From assembly GCA_029210545.1 (NCBI GenBank), contig JARGFV010000015.1, positions 1-34,949 on the forward strand: 34,949 nt of DNA, in the 5' to 3' direction. A program made the position numbers and the translations under genes. The stretch is from a bacterium. Lineage in GTDB: Bacteria; BMS3Abin14. The first letter of the stretch is position 1, and every line of letters starts with the position of its first letter. The notes beneath the pieces were generated by a model. The model saw nothing but the letters and a program-made list of their open reading frames with translations. It had not been told where the DNA came from and did no database searches. Of this stretch, positions 23,418-31,863 are shown one piece after another.

Positions 23418-26400
23418 ATGGGTCTTCGATGGCGGTTTGACATGGTTCCACCCTCCCCCAACGCCGGCATTTTTGCCGCGCAGGGACCGGTGCGTTTTTC
23501 CGTCCGCCGCCTGATAAACGTGATGGGTGTCTTCACAACAAAGTTGAGCCGGTGGAGCGGTCTTGCGGCCGTTCCATCGGCCCTGCGCGCGCCTGGTTCC
23601 CGGGGATTACCCGCGGGTTCCAGGCCCACGCAGGCCTCTGTTTATGCCGTTTTGCTATTACCGTTACTGTTACTGGCGTTTATGCCGGCTGTAGCCACTG
23701 CCGTCCCCGCCGGCACCGTTATCACCAACACGGCCGGCGCGGATTACACCATAACCGGCACGCCCCAGTCTGCCGTCTCCAACTCTGTCAGCCTCACCAC
23801 GGTGGTCCTTGGCACCCCGTCTACCCTGGAGCTTTACAGGTACGCACCTTCCGCCCCGGCCCTTTTCCTCACCGTTGGGATCACGCCCTATTTCGATGGA
23901 GCATCTTTTGTCCCGGCGCCGGCACCCTCTGACCCTGCCACCGGGACCAGTATCGACCTGTCCGTACCGGTGCCCCTGGAGCCGGCCGCCAACTTCAGCC
24001 AGGGCGATCCCGTTTTTGTCCTGCTCACCGATCCCGACGGCAACATCAACCCGGCGGTGGCGGACACTATCCGCGTCGAGATCGAGGATCCGGGTTCCAC
24101 CCTGGTGGAAACCGTTCTTCTGACCGAGACGGGCGTCGACACCGGTGCCTTCACCGGGTACATCCTGTCGGGCGCTCCCTCCGAGACGGCCAACGACGGC
24201 CAGCTTTTCGGTTACCCGGGTGCCCAGTTCACCTCCCGTTACACCGATACGGCGGTCCCTGTGGACGTGTCTACGGCGCTTTTCCTCTTCGATGCGTCCG
24301 GCGTGCTCTGGGTCACGGCTGTACCGGGCAAGGGGACCGTATCTGCAGGCGATTACCTCACCTACACCATCACCGTCCAGAACAGCTCCGGAACCACCGT
24401 GCCCTCGACGGTGCTCACCACCGACCTTCCCGTGGGGTTCCGTTACGAGGCTGGCTCCGCCAGGACCGCCGCTGTGCCTTCTCCAGATCCCCTCACGGCC
24501 CCTGACGGCAGATCCCTGGCCTTCTCGGTGGGGGATATTCCTCCCGGTGGGACCATCGAGATAGTCTTTGTCGCCAGGGTTGGGGCCGCCGCCAGGACAG
24601 GCAGGGCCGTGTCTCCCAATACCGCGAGTTCCGGGGTCCTGGTGTCTAATACGGCCCTGGCAGTCGTGCGCGTCAAGGAGGATCTGTTCAAAAGCCGGAA
24701 CACCATCATGGGCCGGATCGTTGCCGGCGCCTGCGGGGATACCGATGGTTCCGGTGTGGGCGGAGTCACGGTCTTCCTGGAGGACGGGACTTTCGTGGTG
24801 AGCGATGAAAAGGGCCGGTTCCACTTCGAAGGGGTACGGTCCGGAACTCATGTCCTGCAGCTGGACCTGGAAACGGTGTCCGAAATGTACGATGTCGTGG
24901 CCTGCGACGACGATACGCGCCAGGCCGGCCGGCCCTGGTCCCGGTTCGTGGACCTTGCCGGCGGTTCCCTGTGGAGGGTTGATTTCTACCTGGTACCCAA
25001 GGCCCCCACCGCTGGCAAGGCGGTCCTTGTCCTGAAGACGGTTTCCCAGGTCGACCGGGTCACCTTCAGCGCTTCCATGAGGGGCGAGCATGTTCCGCTG
25101 GGTAACGTGCGGTTCAGGGTGACCCTGCCGGAGGGAGTGGAGTTCGAGCCCGGTACGGTCATGCTCGAGGGAGAACCTGTAGGCGATCCGGTGGCGGACG
25201 GCCGTATCCTCACGTGGAATATCGGCGATGTGCCGGGCGTCTGGGAGAAGGGGATCACCTTCGAAACGAAGATCCTGGAGAATTGGGACTGGGCGAAAGA
25301 GAACATCCTGGAGCCCCTCGGAGAGGACGGTACCTTCGAACCGGTGAAGAATATCCAGGGGCGCATGACCGAGGTCGTAAGTTCGGCCAGCGTCACCTTC
25401 GACACCCCCCTCCGGGCCGATATGAGCACCCCTGAGGTCCAGAACGTCCTGCTGAAGGCTTCCGAGAGGGAGGAGACCCGCACGCGGAAGTTTGTCTTCC
25501 GGCCCCATTTCGCCACCTTCGAATCCCGGCTGACAGCGGAAGACAAGGAGGCGCTGGATATCATCGCTTCCCAGTTCGATCCGGGTGAGATCGGGAGGGT
25601 CCAGGTCACCGGGCACACGGACAATGTGCCCATCAGCAGACGCGGCCGGCAGATATACTACGACAACCACGACCTGTCCAGCTCGCGGGCAAAAAGCGTC
25701 GCCCGCTACCTTCGGAGCGTGTGGGACCTTCCCTCAGGTATTTTCATCACCGATGGAAAGGGGCCGGACGAGCCGGTGGCCTCCAACGATACAGCCAGGG
25801 GCCGTACCCTCAACCGGCGGGTTGAGGTGAACGTCATAACCACCACGGTGGAGACCCGGACCGAGCTCGAGCCCATCGACGATCAGAACATCACCGAGAT
25901 CGTTATCGAGGGGTTAAGGCCGGGCCAGAGGAGGGCGGCGTCAGGCCTGGCGCCCGAACTCGATGTCCTGGAACCTGGGGCTGATGCTGCCGGTTCGGCC
26001 GAGGTTGACCTACTGGCGGACAAGGGCTGGCTCGAAGATACGGACGGCTCCCTGGAGTGGGTGTACCCGCCGGCGGGGTATGCGTTCAGGGTCCCCGGTA
26101 TCAGGGTGGCAGTGAAACACGATCCCGGGAGCGAGGTTAAACTGACGGTGAACGGGAACGAGGCGCACCGCCTGAACTTCATGGGGACCGAGTACAATGC
26201 CGGCAGAACTGCCGCCCTGAGCGTCTGGAAAGGTATCGAACTCAAGACGGGGGACAACGTTCTCAAGGTGGAGGAGATCAACAGCCTTGGCCTCGTTTTC
26301 AGGACCGTGGAGAGGGAGGTCCACCTGTCAGGTTCCCCCGTGAGCGTCCAGTTCCTGCCTGAACAGTCGGTCCTGGTGGCCGACGGACGAACCGTACCGG

Positions 26401-29114
26401 TTGTGGCGGTTCGCCTGACAGACGAGGATGGGTACCCGGCGCGGATCAAGTCCATGGGACAGTACTTCGTGGACACGCCCCACCAGCCGTTCAGATCCGG
26501 GGGCGGCAGGGGGGATGCTTTCTTCGGGGTCGAGGAGAACGGGATCGCCCGGCTCATGCTCAAGCCCACGGTCAGAACCGGTGATGCCGCTGTCCGGGTC
26601 AGGCTTCAGGACGGTGAGGAGGAGATCAGGGTCTGGCTTAACGCCCAGCGGGAGGAATGGATCCTGGTGGGCCTGGCGGAAGGGACCGTGGGATACAATA
26701 CGGGGAGCGGCAACATGCAGTCCCTTGAGGATTCCGGCGGCGAGGAGGATCTCTATTACGATGGCCGTGTCGCTCTCTTCGCCAAGGGCCAGGTCAAGGG
26801 AGAGTACCTCCTGACCATGTCCTACGATTCCAACGGGCCCCATGGAGCCGCCGGGGAAGGACTTCACGGAACCATCGATCCGGACAGCTACTACACCCTT
26901 TACGGAGACGGTACCGAACAGGATTACGAGGCTCCCACATCGAAGAAGCTGTACCTGAAGATCGAGAAGGGACAGTTCTACGCCCTCTTCGGCGACACCA
27001 GCTCCGGCCTGACGGTGACGGAGCTCTCCCGGTATGATCGCAGGATCACGGGCCTGAGATCGGAGCTGAGGGGTGAAAAATACTCCTACAACCTCTTCGC
27101 CTCCGAGACGGAGCAGGGTTACATCCGGGACGAGATCCCGGGTGACGGGACCTCGGGTATCTACCGCCTCTCGGTGCCCGATGTCGTCATCAACTCCGAT
27201 TTCATCCGCATCGAGGTGAGGGACCGGTTCCAGTCCCACGTTGTGCTCGCCACGGAAACCCTCACCAGGCACGTGGACTACAGCATCGATTACAGTGACG
27301 GGACCCTCTTCTTTAAAAAGCCGGTTCCCGTGCGTGACGAGTTCTTCAACCCTGTGATCATCGTTGCCGAGTTCGAAACGTCGGACCCGGATGCGGCGGG
27401 TCTCACCTACGGCGTGAGGGGCGAGGTTGCCCTGGAAGGCGCCGGAACAACGGTGGGCCTTTCCCGCATTCACGAGGACCGAGGCCAGGACGAGGGTGAT
27501 ATCACCGGGATCGATATCACAGCCCGCCTCTCGGAAGGGGTGCACCTTCGCGCAGAGGCAGCGGCTAGCAGCAACGTTGTGTCAGGCAATGCCGATGATG
27601 CATCCGCCTTCATCGTGGAGCTGGCAGGACAGACTGAAAAGAGCAAGGGAACCGTCTACCTCAGGGAAACGGAATCCGGGTTCGGGCTGGGGCACCAGAA
27701 CAGTTCCGAGGTGGGGACGAGAAAGAGGGGCCTCCAGGTCGAGCACGCCATATCCGAAACGGTGGGTGTGACCGCTGAACTGTTTGATCAGGAGAACCTG
27801 GAGACCGGAGCCGATCGGCAGGTCCAGGAACTGGGCGCGGTGAAGACCGCGGGAAATACCGTTCTGAACGCCTCCGTGCGGCAGGCCAGGGATACCGACA
27901 GCGACGGTACGGAAGAAAGCAGCCGCCAGCTGACGGCGGGTGCCAGATGGCATTCCGGGGATCAGCGGCTGGAACTGCGCGCGAACCGCGAGCAGTCCCT
28001 GGGGGACAACGCCAATACCGATTATCCTACCAGGACCCTGCTGGGGACCGATTACCAGCTGACGGACAGGGTATCCCTCTACGCCGAACAGGAGTACACC
28101 GACGGGGACGATACCTCCGTGACAAGCTCCAGGCTGGGTATGAGGGCCAAACCGTGGGAGGGGGCGGAGGCGGTTTCCACGGTCGACAGGAAACATGACG
28201 AGAACGGTGAGCGGGTCTACGCCACGACGGGCCTGGACCAGACGTGGCGGATCAACCCCCGCTGGCGGCTGAGCGCCGGCCTGGAAAGCGCCAGGGTTAT
28301 CCGGGAGTCCACCAGTGAACCGCTGAACCCTGACGCTCCTCCGGTTTCCAGTGAAGAGGATTACACCGCGATCTCCCTGGGTACCGGCTATACCCTCGAA
28401 CTCTGGGATTTCGACCTGCGGTACGAGTCCCGCAGCGCCGAGAGCAGCGACAAGCGTGGGATCGTGTACGGGATGTTCGGTGAGCCCGCCGACGGTGTGG
28501 GGATCTCCCTCGATCTGAAACAGTTCAGGACCGAGTCCGATCCCAACGTCCGTCAAACGGAAACGGATCTTCGCATAGGGATCGTGTACCGGCCGTGGGA
28601 CCGTCGATGGACCTTCCTGAACCGACTGGACTACTTCTCGGATGAAGAGACCGGCGGAGGGCTGGATATGGAATCGTGGAAGGTCGTGGATAACCTCAAT
28701 GCCAACTTCAGGCCGGCGGACGACCTCCAGGTCTCCTTCAAGTACGGGATAAAGCAGGTCAAGGATACCGTGGATGGACAGCTTTACAGCGGGACGACCC
28801 AGCTGCTGGGAGTGGACAGCCGGTACGACCTGACGCGGCAATGGGATATCGGTGCGTGGACGAGTGTCCTGGCCGCCCTGGACGCGGGTTCAACTGACTA
28901 CGGACTGGGTGCTTCGGTCGGGTACGGCTTCATCGAGAACCTGTGGCTCAGTTTCGGTTACAACCTCCACGGTTATGAAGATTCCGATTTCTCCCAGGGC
29001 GATTTCACAGCCCAGGGCCCCTTCATCAAGTTCCGTCTCAAGTTCGACCAGGAGAGCCTGAGGGGGATACTGGGGAAAGGCAGGAGCCATGAGCCTGGAG
29101 CCGGGAGCCGGTAG
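23418..29114 (+). CDS. Giant outer-membrane protein: DUF11-like, Sdr/CNA-B-like, OmpA-like and C-terminal beta-barrel regions
   Basis: The frame encodes up to 1,898 residues. The true start is uncertain: the hydrophobic signal segment lies at residues 75-95 (VYAVLLLPLLLLAF, cleavage near AVATA), so a start at ATG 23523 or later is likelier than 23418, which has no ribosome site. The mature N-terminus GTVITNTAGADYTITG repeats the module of the 20709 and 22404 proteins. Then come a DUF11-like module (about 305-400), an Sdr/CNA-B-like fold (about 430-500), an OmpA-like peptidoglycan-binding domain (about 690-810, VTGHTDNVPI, LSSSRAKSVARYLRS, RTLNRRVEV) and from about 1080 a long run of alternating strands ending FIKFRLKFD, a probable beta barrel. 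The last about 10 residues are encoded by an intergenic-type heptamer repeat. It is likely the membrane anchor or export partner for the four upstream proteins. Confidence 0.82.
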   Translation: MGLRWRFDMVPPSPNAGIFAAQGPVRFSVRRLINVMGVFTTKLSRWSGLAAVPSALRAPGSRGLPAGSRPTQASVYAVLLLPLLLLAFMPAVATAVPAGTVITNTAGADYTITGTPQSAVSNSVSLTTVVLGTPSTLELYRYAPSAPALFLTVGITPYFDGASFVPAPAPSDPATGTSIDLSVPVPLEPAANFSQGDPVFVLLTDPDGNINPAVADTIRVEIEDPGSTLVETVLLTETGVDTGAFTGYILSGAPSETANDGQLFGYPGAQFTSRYTDTAVPVDVSTALFLFDASGVLWVTAVPGKGTVSAGDYLTYTITVQNSSGTTVPSTVLTTDLPVGFRYEAGSARTAAVPSPDPLTAPDGRSLAFSVGDIPPGGTIEIVFVARVGAAARTGRAVSPNTASSGVLVSNTALAVVRVKEDLFKSRNTIMGRIVAGACGDTDGSGVGGVTVFLEDGTFVVSDEKGRFHFEGVRSGTHVLQLDLETVSEMYDVVACDDDTRQAGRPWSRFVDLAGGSLWRVDFYLVPKAPTAGKAVLVLKTVSQVDRVTFSASMRGEHVPLGNVRFRVTLPEGVEFEPGTVMLEGEPVGDPVADGRILTWNIGDVPGVWEKGITFETKILENWDWAKENILEPLGEDGTFEPVKNIQGRMTEVVSSASVTFDTPLRADMSTPEVQNVLLKASEREETRTRKFVFRPHFATFESRLTAEDKEALDIIASQFDPGEIGRVQVTGHTDNVPISRRGRQIYYDNHDLSSSRAKSVARYLRSVWDLPSGIFITDGKGPDEPVASNDTARGRTLNRRVEVNVITTTVETRTELEPIDDQNITEIVIEGLRPGQRRAASGLAPELDVLEPGADAAGSAEVDLLADKGWLEDTDGSLEWVYPPAGYAFRVPGIRVAVKHDPGSEVKLTVNGNEAHRLNFMGTEYNAGRTAALSVWKGIELKTGDNVLKVEEINSLGLVFRTVEREVHLSGSPVSVQFLPEQSVLVADGRTVPVVAVRLTDEDGYPARIKSMGQYFVDTPHQPFRSGGGRGDAFFGVEENGIARLMLKPTVRTGDAAVRVRLQDGEEEIRVWLNAQREEWILVGLAEGTVGYNTGSGNMQSLEDSGGEEDLYYDGRVALFAKGQVKGEYLLTMSYDSNGPHGAAGEGLHGTIDPDSYYTLYGDGTEQDYEAPTSKKLYLKIEKGQFYALFGDTSSGLTVTELSRYDRRITGLRSELRGEKYSYNLFASETEQGYIRDEIPGDGTSGIYRLSVPDVVINSDFIRIEVRDRFQSHVVLATETLTRHVDYSIDYSDGTLFFKKPVPVRDEFFNPVIIVAEFETSDPDAAGLTYGVRGEVALEGAGTTVGLSRIHEDRGQDEGDITGIDITARLSEGVHLRAEAAASSNVVSGNADDASAFIVELAGQTEKSKGTVYLRETESGFGLGHQNSSEVGTRKRGLQVEHAISETVGVTAELFDQENLETGADRQVQELGAVKTAGNTVLNASVRQARDTDSDGTEESSRQLTAGARWHSGDQRLELRANREQSLGDNANTDYPTRTLLGTDYQLTDRVSLYAEQEYTDGDDTSVTSSRLGMRAKPWEGAEAVSTVDRKHDENGERVYATTGLDQTWRINPRWRLSAGLESARVIRESTSEPLNPDAPPVSSEEDYTAISLGTGYTLELWDFDLRYESRSAESSDKRGIVYGMFGEPADGVGISLDLKQFRTESDPNVRQTETDLRIGIVYRPWDRRWTFLNRLDYFSDEETGGGLDMESWKVVDNLNANFRPADDLQVSFKYGIKQVKDTVDGQLYSGTTQLLGVDSRYDLTRQWDIGAWTSVLAALDAGSTDYGLGASVGYGFIENLWLSFGYNLHGYEDSDFSQGDFTAQGPFIKFRLKFDQESLRGILGKGRSHEPGAGSR

Positions 29115-29226
29115 AAAACTTCCAGTGCATAAAGTGCATAGAGCGCCTGAAGTGCAAAAGTACCATGTACATGTCAGCGGTTTTCCTGCATTTTTTTGCA
29201 CCGCTCCTCCTGCACTTCATGCACTT
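29082..29226 (+). repeat. Heptamer array across a stop codon plus nonamer array with inverted partner
   Basis: Four 7-bp units ending GAGCC (29082-29109) encode the C-terminal tail of the giant protein and run into its TAG stop (29112-29114). Then 9-bp units AGTGCATAA, AGTGCATAG and AGTGCAAAA (29124-29159) face an inverted set containing TGCACTTCATGCACTT (29211-29226). Two different array types abut at one gene end. Confidence 0.65.
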
Positions 29227-29283
29227 GTTTAAAAGGGCAATTTCACCGCTGTACATAGTCCCCTAAATGAGAGAAAAAAGGCC

Positions 29284-29715
29284 ATGGTCCAACAACGGAG
29301 CAATACCGTCAAGATTCCCTACCGCGTCGCCTACCAGGACACGGATGCCGGCGGGGTGGTATATTACGCCAACTACCTCGGGTTCATGGAGAGGGGCCGC
29401 AACGAGTATCTCAGGCAACTGGGGCGCTCCATAAAGGATTACCAGGACAGCGGTATCTTCTTTGTCGTGGTGGAGGCCGCCCTCAGGTACAGGGCTCCGG
29501 CCGTTCTGGACGACCTGCTGACCATCGAAACCTGGATCGAGGAGGGGAGACGGTCCAGCGCGGTGTTCGGCCAGCGTGTCCTGAGGGAAGGGGACGGAAC
29601 CCTTCTTGTGAAGGGTGATATCAGGGTCGCCTGCATAAACGACCGGCTCAGGCCGACAAGACTTCCTCCCGAACTGTTACCTGGACGCGGGGGAGACCCT
29701 CGACTTGCCGACTGA
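29284..29715 (+). CDS. ybgC: YbgC/4-hydroxybenzoyl-CoA-type acyl-CoA thioesterase, copy 1
   Basis: This hot-dog fold thioesterase hydrolyses acyl-CoA (or acyl-ACP) substrates. The 143-residue product shows YQDTDAGGVVYYANYLGFME with the catalytic Asp of the DTDAGG motif, and FMERGRNEYLRQLG. In many proteobacteria ybgC precedes tolQ; here no tol-pal gene is near. ATG 29284 follows GAGAGAAAAAAGG. From codon 13 onward the gene and 271 bp beyond its stop are apparently identical to copy 2 at 32927, while the first 12 codons differ. The stop lies in an octamer array. Confidence 0.92.
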   Translation: MVQQRSNTVKIPYRVAYQDTDAGGVVYYANYLGFMERGRNEYLRQLGRSIKDYQDSGIFFVVVEAALRYRAPAVLDDLLTIETWIEEGRRSSAVFGQRVLREGDGTLLVKGDIRVACINDRLRPTRLPPELLPGRGGDPRLAD

Positions 29716-29986
29716 GCGACTGAGCGAGAGGGCGGGCAGAGGAGCGTGGGAGCAGGGGGGAAGAGGTGTCGAAGTGTCGGTATGGCGGTTTACTTTATTC
29801 GTCATCCCGGAAATCACGACGGACTTGTCCACCATAGCTGATCGACAGGCGTTAGCGAAGGCGGAAGGAGCGATTATCCGGGATCCATGGACCCCGGGTC
29901 TACGCATGCGCTTCGCCCGGGGTGACGGTAGTATGGTCACCTGGAACCCGCAACCCGGAAAACGGCTGCCCCTCTCCGTCATTCCG
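29318..29986 (+). repeat. 669-bp direct duplication, copy 1
   Basis: This block appears identical to 32961-33629 (constant offset 3,643 bp). It spans ybgC from codon 12/13 to the stop, the GACTGAGC octamer array after it (29710-29760), and an intergenic repeat with a short palindromic GTCATCCCGG region. The right boundary falls inside a GTCATTCCG repeat motif. Left of the boundary the sequences are unrelated. Confidence 0.9.
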
Positions 29987-30002
29987 AATGAAGTCAACCA
30001 AG

Positions 30003-30043
30003 CTAAAAAAATACAGCGGGTTTAACCCACTGTATTTTTTTAG
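30003..30043. terminator. Bidirectional intrinsic terminator
   Basis: A stem of about 19 pairs with one mismatch, CTAAAAAAATACAG (30003-30016) with its complement 30030-30043 plus GGGT/ACCC inside, has A7 on one side and T7 on the other. It ends transcripts from both directions. The minus-strand PilZ stop codon (30040-30042) lies in its right arm. Confidence 0.85.
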
Positions 30044-30390
30044 TATCCTTTCTGTGTCAGCTGCGACCGTCCGATGTACTGCAGAAGGATAGCCTCGTCG
30101 GCCTTGCTCAGTTCGGTAAACTCGATGCCCATGCCCGGAGGGCCTTCATCAGTTTCCGCAGACTTTTTCCAGACTACCTTGCCCTTGATCCGGAAGGAAT
30201 ATGCGAAGCCGGGCAGCGTGAAATCCACTGTGATGATCGAACCTGTTTCCAGGGGACGTGTTGTCTTGATGTACAGTCCTCCCAGACTCAGGTTAATCGT
30301 GTAATCGGTGAAGGACTCCATCCCATGCTCGTAATTGACCTCGACGGAGGTCTCCTGCCGCGGGAAGCTCCTGCGCTTTTCGTATGACAT
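30040..30390 (-). CDS. Single-domain PilZ protein (cyclic di-GMP receptor)
   Basis: The 116-residue product is one PilZ domain. The two binding motifs are present: an arginine-rich N-terminal motif (KRRSFPRQE) and NLSLGGLYI, the (D/N)xSxxG box. A beta-barrel core (IITVDFTLPGFAYSFRIKGKVVW) and GMGIEFTELSKADEAIL follow. It should bind cyclic di-GMP and act by contact with a partner protein. It is the only convincing minus-strand gene in the window and is transcribed away from the kinase gene, ending in the shared terminator. The partner is unknown. Confidence 0.9.
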   Translation of the reverse strand: MSYEKRRSFPRQETSVEVNYEHGMESFTDYTINLSLGGLYIKTTRPLETGSIITVDFTLPGFAYSFRIKGKVVWKKSAETDEGPPGMGIEFTELSKADEAILLQYIGRSQLTQKGY

Positions 30391-30450
30391 CCGGCCCCCT
30401 TTTCCCAGGTACTTGTTTCATCCGACACTTGTGACTCACCAACAGCGGCT

Positions 30451-31689
30451 TTGATTTATACAAGATCGAAAGCTAATTTAACACAGGCAACACAGGGTGA
30501 AACAAAAAAAACTGACACGGAAAGGAAAAGGCTCGCTAAGGAATCGCACCACCTGCAAAGGCTCGAGGGGCTGGGCGTTCTGGCTGGAGGCATCGCCCAC
30601 GATTTCAATAACGTCCTGACGGGGATCCTGGGGAACATCTCCATTGCCCGGATCACCGCGGACCCCGGCAGCAAGGTCCAGGAAGCCCTTCTCAATGCCG
30701 AAAAGTCCTGCCAGGTGGCCAGCGGGCTGGTGCAGAAACTTCTGCCCTTCGCGCACAGCGGGGCTCCGGTCAAGGCCCTCGTCCCCATGAAGATCTTCAT
30801 CCGCGAGTCTCTCAGGTCCTACGAGTTTCCACCATCCATCCAGCTGAGGTTTTCACTGGAGGATGATCTGTGGGACGCGGAGCTCGATGGAGGGCAGGTG
30901 AAAAATGTGCTCATTTCCCTGGTGGACAATTCCGTTCATGCCTGTCCCGAGGGCGGCGTCATCGAGCTGGCGGGCAAAAACGTGATCGTCGGTGAAGGCG
31001 GACCGGGAAACCTTGCGCCGGGCCCGTACGTCAGGCTGACGATAACCGACACAGGAAGGGGGATCGCCGAAGAGGACCGGGAAAGGATCTTCGATCCTTA
31101 TTTTACCACGAAGGACGGTTCCAACGGTCTCGGCCTTGCCTTTGCTTTCTCTGTCCTCAAAAGGCACAGTGGAAGTATCACGGTCCGGTCACTGCCGGGA
31201 AGCGGGGCCGCTTTCGATCTGTTCCTCCCCGCGAAGGCTGAAATAGAGCAGGAGTCCTCACCCGTACCCGACAGGGTGGGCGAGAGGAAAGGATCGCGCG
31301 CCGGGAAAGGTCGAAAGTCTGTCCTCATCATGGATGACGAGAAGGATATCCTGGAAACGGCCGGGCAGATGATCGCCATCATGGGCAACTCGGTCAGTAC
31401 CGCGAGGGATGGGGAAGAGGCCATAAGCCGTTACCGGGAATCACTCGATGAGGGCCGGCCCTTCGACGCGGTTATACTGGATCTGAGGGTACCGGGAGGG
31501 ATGGGTGGCCGTGAAACGATGGAAAAGCTCAGGGTGATTGACCCGGGCGTGACGGCCTGGGTGTCGAGCGGCTATTCCGGTGACCCGATCATGTCCGAGT
31601 ACGGCAGGTATGGGTTCAAGGCGGCTGTGGCCAAACCTTACAGTTCGGATGACCTGAAAAGGGTCCTTGAGAAGGTGCTGGAAGAGTAA
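30451..31689 (+). CDS. Hybrid histidine kinase without sensor domain, C-terminal receiver
   Basis: The frame encodes 412 residues: a HisKA-type segment with His50 in AGGIAHDFNNVLTGILGN, an HATPase domain (NVLISLVDNSVHA, LTITDTGRGIAEEDRERIFD, GLGLAFAFSVLKRHSG) and a receiver (Asp344 in AVILDLRVPGG, Lys395 in AVAKPY). The start, TTG 30451, has no ribosome site. The N-terminus reads TERKRLAKESHHLQRLEGLG, typical of the linker after a PAS domain, but no PAS or membrane domain precedes it. A repeat-like AACACAGGCAACACAGGG stretch lies at 30480-30497. So it may be 5'-truncated, or take its input from a partner. A later start is possible. Confidence 0.85.
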   Translation: MIYTRSKANLTQATQGETKKTDTERKRLAKESHHLQRLEGLGVLAGGIAHDFNNVLTGILGNISIARITADPGSKVQEALLNAEKSCQVASGLVQKLLPFAHSGAPVKALVPMKIFIRESLRSYEFPPSIQLRFSLEDDLWDAELDGGQVKNVLISLVDNSVHACPEGGVIELAGKNVIVGEGGPGNLAPGPYVRLTITDTGRGIAEEDRERIFDPYFTTKDGSNGLGLAFAFSVLKRHSGSITVRSLPGSGAAFDLFLPAKAEIEQESSPVPDRVGERKGSRAGKGRKSVLIMDDEKDILETAGQMIAIMGNSVSTARDGEEAISRYRESLDEGRPFDAVILDLRVPGGMGGRETMEKLRVIDPGVTAWVSSGYSGDPIMSEYGRYGFKAAVAKPYSSDDLKRVLEKVLEE

Positions 31690-31830
31690 CTGGGGGACAC
31701 GGGGAAGGGAGCGGGGGCCCATGCGCCCATGCGCCCCCGCGTCCGCTCTTCCCCCGACACCCCGATACCCCCTTACTGCCCTTACCCCCTCTCACCATCT
31801 GGACTCCCTTACCCCCCTGTGCCATATTAG
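31690..31830 (+). repeat. G-rich / C-rich short-unit inverted array after the kinase gene
   Basis: Directly after the stop, G-rich units (CTGGGGGA, CACGGGGA and so on) are followed by two CCCATGCG octamers and C-rich units (CCCCGACA, CCCCGATA, then CCCTTAC types). The two halves are roughly complementary and could form a very GC-rich hairpin. No gene is seen in this 174-bp gap. Confidence 0.55.
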
Positions 31831-31863
31831 CCTTTGTTTTCAATTTGAGGGGAGAACCGACCT

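Noticed and set aside
23670-25670. Long minus-strand open frame (about 666 codons) opposite the giant surface gene
   Set aside because: It is antisense to a gene with clear domains, has no ribosome site or family motif, and its composition is the mirror of GC-rich codons. Other long antisense frames (27582-28841, 26328-27545, 16689-18248, 9135-10373) were rejected for the same reason.
29705-30025. Small protein after ybgC (106 codons; also 33348-33653)
   Set aside because: It begins inside the octamer array, has repeat-derived composition, and its two copies differ only because the duplication ends.
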